Positions 34,266 through 42,453 of a stretch of 52,331 nt of DNA are shown in pieces. Source of the DNA: Flavobacteriaceae bacterium (GTDB lineage: Bacteria > Bacteroidota > Bacteroidia > Flavobacteriales > Flavobacteriaceae); assembly GCA_019634365.1 (NCBI GenBank), contig JAHQVM010000075.1, forward strand, positions 1 to 52,331. Direction: 5' to 3'. Each line of letters begins with the position of its first letter. The first letter of the stretch is position 1. The position numbers and the translations under genes are program-made. Under the pieces are notes generated by a model. It was given only the letters and a program-made list of their open reading frames with translations. It was not told the origin of the DNA and did not search any database.

Positions 34266-34409
34266 TTAATTATGCCGTCTAGACCAGGCGAACAAGAAAA
34301 TAATTGCAATTATAATCATGGCCACCAAGGCAGCTCCCAGGAAATAATCTTCCCTCATAGATGCATCATCCTGCATGGCGTAAAAAAGGGTAACAACTAA
34401 ATTTTTCAT
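34266..34409 (-). CDS. Small membrane protein (47 aa)
   Basis: Starts at ATG 34409; an ORF start 28 codons upstream overlaps ldhA and is not supported. Begins MKNLVVTLFYAMQDDAS and has one strong membrane helix (about 24-42, LGAALVAMIIIAIIFLFAW) with the tail SRRHN. It follows ldhA by 10 bp. Function unknown; it may be a stress-linked small protein of the operon. Confidence 0.65.
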   Translation of the reverse strand: MKNLVVTLFYAMQDDASMREDYFLGAALVAMIIIAIIFLFAWSRRHN

Positions 34410-34419
34410 AACTACTAGT

Positions 34420-35415
34420 TTAGGATTGTAATTCGTGTTTTGCGGCTTTTCCCATATCCCAAGCATGTAAGCTCTCAATGGTCTGCTCTGCAATGTTTTT
34501 TAGGGCTTCATTTGTGGCAAAAGCCTGGTGCGGAGTTAGTAAAATCTTTGGATGGTTCAACAATCTTATTAAATGTGGATCTTGAATATAGGAGTCATCC
34601 GAATGATCATAGAAAAAGACCCCGCTTTCTTTTTCATAAACATCTGTCGCATAACCGGATACCCACCCTTCATTCAGGGCATTGAACATGTCCACCGTTT
34701 TAACAATGGCCCCTCTTGCTACATTCACAATAATGGGTTTGTTTTCAAGCTGCTTCAGGAAAGATGCATCCAATAAATGATAGGTCATGGAAGTTAAGGG
34801 TAAGCATATAAATAAAATATCTACCTGTCGCGATAATTCTTCTTTAGAAACATATGTTACTCCATATTCAGATTGCAGTGCTTCATCGACTAAAGTATCG
34901 TTGGCGAAAAGCGAGCATCCAAATCCATACATGATTTTAACAAGCACTCTTCCTATGCGGCCCGTTCCCATCACACCCACTTTTTTATTATGAATATCCA
35001 TACCCACCAAATGATCCAACGAAAAGTTGTTTTTATGGATTTGTTCTTGTGAAACGACTATCCTCCGATTGAAGGTTTGCAATAACGCCACCGCATGTTC
35101 GGCAATGGCATTGGGGGAATAATCCGGGGCATTGGCCACTTTAAAGCCCAATTTCTTCGCTTGCGCTACATTGATATTATCATACCCCGCAGAACGTAAG
35201 GTGATGTATTTTACACCAAAATCTTTCAATTTCTCTAAAACAATGGGAGACGGATCATCTGCCGAAAAAATGGATACTGCTTTGTGACCCAAGGCTTTCA
35301 TAGCAGTTTCGCTAGTGAGGCGCTCTGTTATGAAGGTAAAATCATGAGAGCCGTCGTTGGCCTTTTCGAGAAATGGAAGTTCGAACTTCTTTGCACTATA
35401 AACGAGTACTTTCAT
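34420..35415 (-). CDS. ldhA: D-lactate dehydrogenase (2-hydroxyacid dehydrogenase family)
   Basis: 331 residues. The NAD-binding motif is GVMGTGRIGRVLVKIM (about 147-162), and the catalytic residues of the family appear as the Arg in CLPLTSMTYHLLDASFL...NVARG (about 236), a Glu near 265 (YEKESGVFF) and His 297 in TPHQAFAT. The DYSPNAIAEHAV segment is the usual substrate-loop motif. It reduces pyruvate to D-lactate to regenerate NAD+ in fermentation. Its stop lies inside the stress island and it overlaps the DUF4136-like gene by 4 bp, so it is coexpressed with the Hsp20/lipoprotein set, pointing to low-oxygen conditions. Confidence 0.88.
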   Translation of the reverse strand: MKVLVYSAKKFELPFLEKANDGSHDFTFITERLTSETAMKALGHKAVSIFSADDPSPIVLEKLKDFGVKYITLRSAGYDNINVAQAKKLGFKVANAPDYSPNAIAEHAVALLQTFNRRIVVSQEQIHKNNFSLDHLVGMDIHNKKVGVMGTGRIGRVLVKIMYGFGCSLFANDTLVDEALQSEYGVTYVSKEELSRQVDILFICLPLTSMTYHLLDASFLKQLENKPIIVNVARGAIVKTVDMFNALNEGWVSGYATDVYEKESGVFFYDHSDDSYIQDPHLIRLLNHPKILLTPHQAFATNEALKNIAEQTIESLHAWDMGKAAKHELQS

Positions 35416-36050
35416 AAATGAACAATTAGGATTTTACGATCCTCAAGGGATTGGACCAGGGTTTTCACATAGTCCTTAATGTTCCTGTCGCGTTTAGAAC
35501 CTTCAACAATATCGATGGTTCCACTCCAAAGTAATTCCCTTTCCTTTTCTGGGCAGATACAGTAGAGATTGGTCTGCGCTTGATAGACTTTATAAGATTG
35601 GTATTCATTTTTGAATTGTGAAGCATCCTGCGACTGATAAAAATCCTCGCGAAAGGAATTAAAGGAATTATCGAAATTGCGCAGGGCCTGCATGAGGCTG
35701 ACCTTGTCTTCGGAGCCCACGATCTTAGAAAACAAAATAGCATCGAAACCAGCATCGAGAAGTTGCTGTTCTATCTTGTTCAATTCAGTTTCCGATTTGT
35801 GTTCATCGGCAAAGGAAGTCTCAAAAAAATCGATACTCCTCACAGCAATAACATCTTCCCTTTCCAATTGGGTAGCTAGTTCTTTTTCGAATTGCATTCG
35901 CAGTTCCTTGTCCTGAGCCAGACCAATCACCAAAACTTTGTTGGCTTCAAAATGCAGGGCTTCTGGACTTTCCCATTCGTCTACCAATTTGCTCGAAGAA
36001 CAACTGGAAAACAGTATCAGGAGGGTAGCAATAATTAATATCGGTTTCAT
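35412..36050 (-). CDS. DUF4136-like lipoprotein
   Basis: 212 residues from ATG 36050 (a start three codons earlier is possible). Signal peptide with lipobox LFSSC followed by SSSKLVDEWESP. The mature part reads KVLVIGLAQDKELRMQFEKELATQLEREDVIAVRSIDFF, resembling the DUF4136 fold of outer-membrane lipoproteins. It overlaps ldhA by 4 bp (ATGA). The role is unknown; the acidic stretch after the Cys could allow surface transport. Confidence 0.72.
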   Translation of the reverse strand: MKPILIIATLLILFSSCSSSKLVDEWESPEALHFEANKVLVIGLAQDKELRMQFEKELATQLEREDVIAVRSIDFFETSFADEHKSETELNKIEQQLLDAGFDAILFSKIVGSEDKVSLMQALRNFDNSFNSFREDFYQSQDASQFKNEYQSYKVYQAQTNLYCICPEKERELLWSGTIDIVEGSKRDRNIKDYVKTLVQSLEDRKILIVHL

Positions 36051-36077
36051 ACTATTCAATTTTTGAGTTTTTATGGG

Positions 36078-36521
36078 TTAATTTGAAATTCGTTTCCTTT
36101 TGCTCTTCTTCATGATTTGTTGAATAAGGTCAAAGATCTTCCGTTTGGTGTTTTTGTAGTTTTTTAAGTAATCCAACACCTCCATTTTAAGGAAGTAATG
36201 AGCTTCCTTGAACTTTTTTTCCTCTTGTATTTGATCCTTACCATCTACCAGGATTTCCAGTTCATTATGATGTTTCAGTACGTTGGTGAGCAATTGACTC
36301 ACCTGTTTCTCCTCTTCGAACAACTCACTGATAAGAGCCTGCCCTTCTTCTTTTATGTCATCTGAAATAAGTGCCAAGGTGTGGTTGGCAATGAGCTGGT
36401 TAAGAAATCCCTGTTCCACCTGAACGAATTCCAGTTCGGATTTCCATTCCAAGGTCGCCTCATGGAGTTCTTCTGGGCTGCTCCATTCTACAAATCGATA
36501 TAATGGTGTTGTTTTTTTCAT
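36078..36521 (-). CDS. Helical protein of unknown function
   Basis: 147 residues, predicted almost entirely helical, with acidic first half and a very basic C-terminus (MKKSKRKRISN). No family is recognised; segments HHNELEILVDGKDQIQEEKKFKEAHYFLKMEVLDYLKNYK suggest a helical bundle. It begins 58 bp downstream of the Hsp20 stop, after the Hsp20 terminator, and precedes the DUF4136-like gene by 27 bp. No island operator was found directly before it, so expression may depend on readthrough from hsp20. Confidence 0.7.
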   Translation of the reverse strand: MKKTTPLYRFVEWSSPEELHEATLEWKSELEFVQVEQGFLNQLIANHTLALISDDIKEEGQALISELFEEEKQVSQLLTNVLKHHNELEILVDGKDQIQEEKKFKEAHYFLKMEVLDYLKNYKNTKRKIFDLIQQIMKKSKRKRISN

Positions 36522-36534
36522 GGTATCGTATTAA

Positions 36535-36577
36535 AAAATGGCGGAAGGTTTCTCCTCAGTACCATTCCGCCATTTAA
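36535..36577 (-). terminator. Terminator after hsp20
   Basis: On the minus strand AAATGGCGGAA / TTCCGCCATTT with a 16-19-base loop, then T-rich sequence. It may act as an attenuator, since the next four genes downstream have no seen promoter. Confidence 0.75.
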
Positions 36578-36579
36578 GG

Positions 36580-37026
36580 TCAAACAATCTCAATTACTTT
36601 TTTGGGTGAGGCTTCAAGCTCTTCGTTCTTCTGAAGACTTAATTTTAAAATCCCATCCTTATAGGTAGCCTGTACCTTCTTGTCTTGGTTCACCGAATTG
36701 GGGAGCCGTACTTTTCTATCAAATTCCTGATAGCTGAATTCCTTTCGGGTATACCCCTCATCTCCTTCTTCGGATTCTTCTTTTTCCTTTTTGGCACTTA
36801 CGTGAAGGTATTCGTTCTCCAAGGTTACTTGAATGTCTTCCTTGGAAAATCCTGGAACAGCGAGTTCGATCTCAAAACCACCACTGTTCTCCTTTACGTT
36901 CATGGCCGGTACATTTCTTTCCTTTGTGAAGAAATCATCCGCGAAGAAATCATCGGTATCAAACCAGGTAGAAAGCCCTTCCGATAGCCAAGGAAACCTT
37001 CTTTTGTTGAATTTTACTAGTGACAT
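36580..37026 (-). CDS. Hsp20 / alpha-crystallin small heat shock protein
   Basis: 148 residues from ATG 37026; a start 24 codons earlier is in the promoter region. The alpha-crystallin domain (about 40-140) has AMNVKENSGGFEIELAVPGFSKEDIQVTLENEYLHVSAKKE and DGILKLSLQK, and the C-terminal IEI motif that links oligomers. An ATP-independent holdase for unfolded proteins in the cytoplasm. Its promoter has the island operator at the common 23-bp spacing, which places protein quality control under the same regulator as the USPs. Confidence 0.93.
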   Translation of the reverse strand: MSLVKFNKRRFPWLSEGLSTWFDTDDFFADDFFTKERNVPAMNVKENSGGFEIELAVPGFSKEDIQVTLENEYLHVSAKKEKEESEEGDEGYTRKEFSYQEFDRKVRLPNSVNQDKKVQATYKDGILKLSLQKNEELEASPKKVIEIV

Positions 37027-37061
37027 AATACTAAGTGATTTAAGGTTATTGAATTGAGGAA

Positions 37062-37104
37062 TAAAAATACTTCCTAGCCGGCCAAATCGAAATGACAATT
37101 ATCA
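37062..37104 (-). promoter_or_regulatory. TGAY-N4-RTCA operator and -7 box of hsp20
   Basis: Dyad TGACAATTATCA at 37093-37104; 23 bp; minus-strand TATTTTTA at 37069-37062 (7 of 8 to TAnnTTTG). The hsp20 start is 35 bp further (37026). Confidence 0.72.
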
Positions 37105-37141
37105 GCTTTACAGACTTTTAGAATGGTTGACCTAAATTAAA

Positions 37142-38512
37142 TTATACCATCAATTTTACACTGTCGTACAATTGCGGTAATGAAGTATGCCAACCATGAA
37201 CATCGTGAATTTTGGTCCTTAGAACATCGCGAGCCGTTGCTTCTCCATGAACGAGAAAAACGCTTTCAGGAATATTCTTAATACCATCGATCCAATCTAA
37301 TATCCCTTCTTGATCGGCATGGGAAGACAATCCCTCTACATGATGAATTTGTGCATGTACTGGCAAATATTTGCCAAATATTTTCACCTCATGAGCCCCT
37401 TCCAACAGTTGACGCCCCCTTGTACCTTCTGCTTGATACCCCACCAATAATATGGAGGTGCTTGGTTCGTCGACCAATTGTTTTATATAGGTGAGAACGC
37501 GCCCTCCAGTGACCATTCCACTTCCAGCAATCACTACCTTTGGTCTGGGGTCATCTATGGTCTCCCATGTTTCCTTGTAAGAAGTGACAATGTGCATCCT
37601 ACGATCTAAGTTCCTAAGGTCTTTGGGAGTGAGTTTATGCCAACTGGGAAATCGTTCGAATACGGAGAAAACATTATGGCCCATGGGGCTATCAATGAAA
37701 ATGGGAATATTGGGAATATGATTCTTTTTGTACAATGACCAAAACAAAAACATGAGTGTCTGTAGTCGTTCTACAGCAAATGAGGGAATGATAAGGGTTC
37801 CTCGATGGCTAAGAGTATGTTGCACCAAATCGATTAATTTTTCAAAAATGTCCTCTTTCGGATGCAATTTGTTTCCGTAAGTACTTTCTAAAAAAAGATA
37901 ATCTGCCCATTCAGGCTTTTGAGGCGCCTCGAGTAGAAAATCATCGGTGCGACCAATATCCCCAGAAAAGACAACTATTTTTCCGAAAATATCAATTTCA
38001 ATAAATGTAGAACCGATGATATGACCATTAAAGCGGAAACGTACTTGGATACCTTCAAAAAGGGGCAGCCACTCCCCTTCGGTCACTGCCTTGAAATACG
38101 ACAGCGTTCTTTCAGTATCGTATTCTGTATACAATGGCAACGGTGGTTTATGCCTTGAATATCCTTCTGCCTGGGCTCTTTCGGCCTCTTCTTCATGGAT
38201 CTTAGCACTATCCTTTATAATAATCTCTGTTACGGCAAGTGTGGGTTGCGTGCCCCAAATTTCTCCTTGAAAGCCTTGTTTCACCAGTCTGGGCAAGTAA
38301 CCAACATGATCCAAATGCCCGTGGGTTAATAATACATAATCAATCCGATCTACTGGAAATGGAAAATCCTCCCAATTATGTTCCCGTAGGGTTTTTAACC
38401 CTTGAAATAAACCACAATCCACCAACAAGTTACCTTTGGGAGTTTCCAATAAAAACTTGGAACCTGTGACAGTTCCCGATGCTCCTAAAAAATGTACACG
38501 AACCGTTCTCAT
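37142..38512 (-). CDS. Beta-CASP metallo-beta-lactamase RNase-like protein
   Basis: 456 residues from ATG 38512, 1 bp after the ATP-cone gene. Metallo-beta-lactamase motifs: THGHLDHVG (about 64-72, HxHxDH), then VFSGDIGR with a metal Asp (about 182). The beta-CASP insert (about 200-370) and RMMBL tail have SGMVTGGRVLTYIKQLV and SSHADQEGI (about 390-398). Beta-CASP enzymes process RNA; with the ATP-cone/nuclease fusion and a release-factor-like protein in the same operon, an RNA or ribosome-related stress role is plausible. The operon begins at the USP gene 40653 with an island operator. Confidence 0.88.
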   Translation of the reverse strand: MRTVRVHFLGASGTVTGSKFLLETPKGNLLVDCGLFQGLKTLREHNWEDFPFPVDRIDYVLLTHGHLDHVGYLPRLVKQGFQGEIWGTQPTLAVTEIIIKDSAKIHEEEAERAQAEGYSRHKPPLPLYTEYDTERTLSYFKAVTEGEWLPLFEGIQVRFRFNGHIIGSTFIEIDIFGKIVVFSGDIGRTDDFLLEAPQKPEWADYLFLESTYGNKLHPKEDIFEKLIDLVQHTLSHRGTLIIPSFAVERLQTLMFLFWSLYKKNHIPNIPIFIDSPMGHNVFSVFERFPSWHKLTPKDLRNLDRRMHIVTSYKETWETIDDPRPKVVIAGSGMVTGGRVLTYIKQLVDEPSTSILLVGYQAEGTRGRQLLEGAHEVKIFGKYLPVHAQIHHVEGLSSHADQEGILDWIDGIKNIPESVFLVHGEATARDVLRTKIHDVHGWHTSLPQLYDSVKLMV

Positions 38513-38513
38513 A

Positions 38514-39356
38514 TTATTTAATGGCACAGAGTGTTTTTATATCATTCAAGATTCTTTCCTTTCGAGTCTTGGCAACCCCCAAATGATCCAGATAAAATTG
38601 ATCATGGATTAATTGACGGCACAACACCACATCACGACTTAACAAAAACTGCTTTTCTCTTTTGGAAAGTAAAGTAGAAACGGTAATGGGGTATAAACCC
38701 AAACGATCAATGCGATCTTTTAATCCATTGTCCTTAGGGTAATCCCAACTTAAAAGATACAGCCCCGCACAATTGCCATAAAGTCTCGCATCTTTGGTAA
38801 ATCGGGTGTTGGTAGCGACCCAACATTCTGTAGGAGCCTTTTCGGTGGTATCTTCTTCGAAATTCATGAGAATATCCCGATAGCGGGAATGAATATACAG
38901 CGGCACTTTTACATCGGATTTGTGGCCTTGGTCTCCATGGAATTTACATTCAACCAAAGTGGTCTTTCCATTTTTTTTGGCAACAATATCAACTTCATGC
39001 GTAATACATTTACCCTGTATAAAAATATTCATCATAGTTTCATACCCAGAATATTGTAATATGGCCGCAACAAAACGTTCGAAAGGGAATCCTGTTGGGC
39101 CCAAATCGTAAATGGCTCTTTTTAGTTTGTATCGTGAAGCATAGGCAGGTTTTTTCTTTTTTAGCATAGAAAAGGCTCGCTTGTAGATCTCTTTTGTAGA
39201 AATCCCCGGGTATAACTCCTCCTTTACCACGTCAACAATCCGCGTTACGGTTTGCTGATCTGCACCACTGCGTTCCAATGAATTTTGCAATCTTTCGAAT
39301 TGGAACTTTACCCTCTCTCCGGAGGCCTTGGTAACCTCTATCTCTTGTTTTTCCAT
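38514..39356 (-). CDS. ATP-cone fused to a PD-(D/E)XK nuclease-like domain
   Basis: 280 residues. The N-terminal ATP-cone (about 1-95) has VTKASGERVKFQFERLQNSLERSG and STKEIYKRAFSMLKKKK, known from ribonucleotide reductases and NrdR as a nucleotide sensor. The middle (about 95-185) fits a restriction-endonuclease-like (Mrr type) core: HEVDIVAKKNGKTTLVECKFH, where the Asp and Glu-x-Lys (ECK) form the active site. The C-terminus is unassigned. ATP-cone control of a nuclease would tie cleavage to the ATP/dATP state, which suits energy-stress regulation but is inference. It overlaps nothing and ends 1 bp before the beta-CASP gene starts. Confidence 0.72.
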   Translation of the reverse strand: MEKQEIEVTKASGERVKFQFERLQNSLERSGADQQTVTRIVDVVKEELYPGISTKEIYKRAFSMLKKKKPAYASRYKLKRAIYDLGPTGFPFERFVAAILQYSGYETMMNIFIQGKCITHEVDIVAKKNGKTTLVECKFHGDQGHKSDVKVPLYIHSRYRDILMNFEEDTTEKAPTECWVATNTRFTKDARLYGNCAGLYLLSWDYPKDNGLKDRIDRLGLYPITVSTLLSKREKQFLLSRDVVLCRQLIHDQFYLDHLGVAKTRKERILNDIKTLCAIK

Positions 39357-39364
39357 GGCCGCAG

Positions 39365-39787
39365 TTATGGACGGGCCTTATTTCCGCCAAAATAATCTCG
39401 AACCCAAGTTTTCATCTGATTTTCGGTCATGCTATCGGCTTTTTGCAATGCCGAAACCTTGTCTGCAATATGCTTATAAGTTTGGTTGATTTTCTTCACC
39501 AATTTTTGTCCGGTCTCGGCAGGCCCAAAAACAAGAATATCATCTGCAGCATCTAGATGTTGACAAATATGATCGAAATAGGCTTTGGTCTGCTGTTTCT
39601 CACGAGCCAAGTACTTGCTATCCTGAACCACATCCTGTGGTCCACCTTTCATGCGTGTACCGGATCCACCATGAGGGCGAAAACTCTCAATCTTAGAATC
39701 GATTCTTACCACTTGTTGTTCCCCTTCGCCCTTTTGCACTATGATAAAGGCTTCTTTTTTGTCGAGCCAAATTCCAACTTTCTTCAT
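39365..39787 (-). CDS. Small eRF1-like (baeRF-type) protein, tentative
   Basis: 140 residues. The pattern GIWLDKKEAFIIVQ at the start, a Gly/His-rich loop (ESFRPHGGSGTRMKGG), and DDILVFGPAETGQKLVKKI (about 97-115) resembles bacterial proteins named translational machinery protein and the archaeo-eukaryotic release-factor-like (baeRF) superfamily. These are thought to act at ribosomes, but no GGQ motif is present here, so peptide release is not expected. It is the second gene after a USP (11-bp gap) in the operon down to the beta-CASP protein. The assignment needs profile searches. Confidence 0.55.
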   Translation of the reverse strand: MKKVGIWLDKKEAFIIVQKGEGEQQVVRIDSKIESFRPHGGSGTRMKGGPQDVVQDSKYLAREKQQTKAYFDHICQHLDAADDILVFGPAETGQKLVKKINQTYKHIADKVSALQKADSMTENQMKTWVRDYFGGNKARP

Positions 39788-39798
39788 GATATGCGATT

Positions 39799-40653
39799 TT
39801 AGTTTCTTAGATCGTGCATTGCCAATAAAGGTATTTCGGAATCGACACCGATCTTTTTGACCAGAGGTTGATTGAACACCGTATTGAAAAATGTATGCTT
39901 CTTGTTTATAAATGCAATCATTTCGCTATCACGACTCTGCACAAATAAGCGCAAGGCAACATCTATACTGGTATTCTCCAAGGTATGGAAGGAGTAATCT
40001 AAACCTTCAAAGTATTCTTCCAATAAGGCTTTGTAATTTTCCTGAACCTCATCCAACTCCAATTCTTGGCGCACGTGAAGCACACGAATGGGTGCATTGG
40101 TAATTCGGGCAATTTCGATAAGGTATTGAAGTTCCCTTCTTTTAAAATGTGTCCGAAAGCTTGTTGGGAATACAATCTCATTGGGCTCTGTAAATAAGGT
40201 CCCAGGAGGAATGGCAAGAACAGGACAGTTTCTTATTTTCTCCATCGCCATAACGGCGTTACTACCAAAAGCTACATTGAGACTGTCGGTTTTACCTTTG
40301 GTTCCCATGACTACCAAATCGATGTCCTTCTTCTCGATCACATCCTTCATTGCTGGAATAAGATCCTTTTCACTAGAGAGGTAGAAGTAGTTATGCTCGG
40401 GTGATTCGTCCCGAAATGTTATGCGTTGTGAAATCTTCTTCAGCTCGTTCTCAGATTTTTCAAGGAGTACCTGTCTGTGGTTTCCTCTAGAAAAAGGAGA
40501 AGAAGCTAGTTCTTCTGCAGTATATTCATTGATGTCATAGCAATTGAGTACATACATATCGCATTCTTCATTCTTGAAAAGCTCCAAAGCATAACACATT
40601 GCTCCCCAGGCATTTCTGGAGAAATCGGTGGGAATAAGAATTTTCTTTTTCAT
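39799..40653 (-). CDS. Universal stress protein, two UspA domains
   Basis: 284 residues. First domain with KILIPTDFSRNAWGAMCYA and an intact ATP motif GTKGKTDSLNVAFGS (about 118-132). In the second domain the glycine loop is replaced by INKKHTFFNTVFNQPL, so nucleotide binding there is doubtful. It heads an operon with the baeRF-like, ATP-cone/nuclease and beta-CASP genes, with the island operator 59 bp before its start. Cytoplasmic stress protein. Confidence 0.92.
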   Translation of the reverse strand: MKKKILIPTDFSRNAWGAMCYALELFKNEECDMYVLNCYDINEYTAEELASSPFSRGNHRQVLLEKSENELKKISQRITFRDESPEHNYFYLSSEKDLIPAMKDVIEKKDIDLVVMGTKGKTDSLNVAFGSNAVMAMEKIRNCPVLAIPPGTLFTEPNEIVFPTSFRTHFKRRELQYLIEIARITNAPIRVLHVRQELELDEVQENYKALLEEYFEGLDYSFHTLENTSIDVALRLFVQSRDSEMIAFINKKHTFFNTVFNQPLVKKIGVDSEIPLLAMHDLRN

Positions 40654-40680
40654 GGCTAAAAACGTTAAAGATTCATGTTG

Positions 40681-40723
40681 TAAATGTATTTCCCATTTTA
40701 TTCAAAAACCATGATATCCGTCA
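40681..40723 (-). promoter_or_regulatory. TGAY-N4-RTCA operator and -7 box of the USP/RNase operon
   Basis: Dyad TGATATCCGTCA at 40712-40723, overlapping the stop of the neighbouring USP gene; 23 bp; minus-strand TACATTTA at 40688-40681 (7 of 8). Confidence 0.72.
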
Positions 40724-41569
40724 CTTGGTTGCGGGAATCATAAGAAATGGAACCCCAGGATGCAGCCCTACTTTTTTTACAATAGACTCCCGGAACAAAC
40801 TTTTAAGAAATCCGTGTTTATAATAGATCATGGCCAAAAGGTCAATATGGTTGGCATACACATAATCGGTAATCACTTCGGTTTTGCTGAATCCCTTATG
40901 GAGCCAAAAAACATCATGTGGAACAGAACCTAATTGTTCCTTAAGTTTGGCCATATGTTCCCTTTTATCTAGGGCTAGTTTTTCTTCTTCCTTAATATGT
41001 AGTATGTGTAATTTCCCTCCATAGAGTGATGCCATATCAAGCAGCGGTGCTAGTTCTTCATCCTGACAGGGAAATTCGAACCCAGTGGCAAATGCAATGC
41101 GCTCCAAAGGCCTATAGTCCATTTCTTCGGGAATCACCATAAGGGGCGCATGTTTAATATTCTTAATAATGCGCACGGTATTGCTCCCCAATAGAATCCC
41201 TTGCGCTCCGGTTTGCCCTTTGGTTCCCATAAGAACAAGATCAATGTGTTTGCTGTTAATAAGATAATTAACTTCCTTGGCAAGTTTACGGGAAGTGGAA
41301 ATGGTCTCAAATTCATGTCCCTTTCCTTCAGTATCGCGGGTAATAGAATGTTTTAGCTCTTGCAATTGGGTCTTCGCAATGGCAACCAGCTCATCGATGA
41401 CCTCTTCAGAACGGCCTATATCTACCCGACTTGTCAATCGGGATACTTCACTTTCAAAAGAATGTAGTAAATAAAACCGGCAAGGTTCATTTTCGTACAA
41501 GCGCGTAGCATACAGTAATGCATTATAGGCATTGTTGGAAAAATCGGTAGGAATTAAAATTTTTTTCAT
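40721..41569 (-). CDS. Universal stress protein, two UspA domains
   Basis: 282 residues, first domain KKILIPTDFSNNAYNALLYA with the ATP motif GTKGQTGAQGILLGSN (about 118-133). Second domain: the loop is MIYYKHGFLKSLF without the glycines. Last gene of the three-USP operon starting at 43299; it begins 9 bp after the preceding USP stop. Its stop codon is inside the operator of the next operon. Confidence 0.92.
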   Translation of the reverse strand: MKKILIPTDFSNNAYNALLYATRLYENEPCRFYLLHSFESEVSRLTSRVDIGRSEEVIDELVAIAKTQLQELKHSITRDTEGKGHEFETISTSRKLAKEVNYLINSKHIDLVLMGTKGQTGAQGILLGSNTVRIIKNIKHAPLMVIPEEMDYRPLERIAFATGFEFPCQDEELAPLLDMASLYGGKLHILHIKEEEKLALDKREHMAKLKEQLGSVPHDVFWLHKGFSKTEVITDYVYANHIDLLAMIYYKHGFLKSLFRESIVKKVGLHPGVPFLMIPATK

Positions 41570-41578
41570 AACTCAGGT

Positions 41579-42436
41579 TTAAGAATGGATACGTTCTACA
41601 GAAGGAATGACCATGAAGGGTACTTGGGTATGATACACCAGTTGATTGATCACCGGTTTGAACAACAGGTTTTCAAAAAACGTATGTTTATTATGAATCA
41701 TCGCCAAGAAATTGATCTTATGCTTCACTTGTAATGCCTCCACTGCTTCGACGACTTCTACCCCCTCGGCTGTATGGAAAATATGTGCCACATTTTTAAA
41801 ATAGGCATCCAAGAAGTCTTTATTATCTTTTTGGGAATCGTTCAACGGAGTTCCATGATAGGCATTCAGTATATTGGTTCGGGAGGTGTGGCTTTCAGAA
41901 ATATCGCGAAGTATAGAAAAAGACTTGTTTTCACGATCGAATTTAAAATCTGTTGCAAATAATATCTCTTTGGGCACCTCATAGTGAAAACTCGCAGGAA
42001 CTACTACTACGGGACACTCCACACGCTTTATGGTATGCATGGTTTGCGTTCCCAGAAACACCTCTTTGGCACCTGTAGCGCCGGTGGTACCCATTACCAC
42101 TAAATCTATATTCTGATTGGCAATAAGCTCGTTGATTTCTGCAGCCAGCATATTAAAGGCAGAGAGCTTCACGAAAATATGTTTTGCATCTACGAATTCG
42201 TTCTTAATGCGCTCCTCTACTTCATCCAATCCCTTTCTGGATTTGGCCGAAGCCATTTTCTCCAGTTCCAAGGCCGAATAACTATTTACCATGTTTACCC
42301 CCACATAATAAGAGGCGGGCGTGTATGTATTGAGCAAATAGAAAGTACAGGGTTCATCCTTAAATAATTGAACCGCATATCGTATTGCATTGTATGCATT
42401 TTCGGAGAAATCGGTGGGTAAAATAACTTTTTTCAT
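41579..42436 (-). CDS. Universal stress protein, two UspA domains
   Basis: 285 residues. First domain KKVILPTDFSENAYNAIRYA with the motif GTTGATGAKEVFLGT (Thr instead of the final Ser, allowed by the family). The second domain has MIHNKHTFFENLLF in place of the glycine loop. Middle gene of the three-USP operon; 17 bp after the previous USP gene. Confidence 0.92.
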   Translation of the reverse strand: MKKVILPTDFSENAYNAIRYAVQLFKDEPCTFYLLNTYTPASYYVGVNMVNSYSALELEKMASAKSRKGLDEVEERIKNEFVDAKHIFVKLSAFNMLAAEINELIANQNIDLVVMGTTGATGAKEVFLGTQTMHTIKRVECPVVVVPASFHYEVPKEILFATDFKFDRENKSFSILRDISESHTSRTNILNAYHGTPLNDSQKDNKDFLDAYFKNVAHIFHTAEGVEVVEAVEALQVKHKINFLAMIHNKHTFFENLLFKPVINQLVYHTQVPFMVIPSVERIHS

Positions 42437-42453
42437 GTTCGTATTGATTTAGT

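Noticed and set aside
39365-39787. Peptide-chain release factor
   Set aside because: There is no GGQ motif and the protein is only 140 residues; at most it shares a release-factor-like domain.
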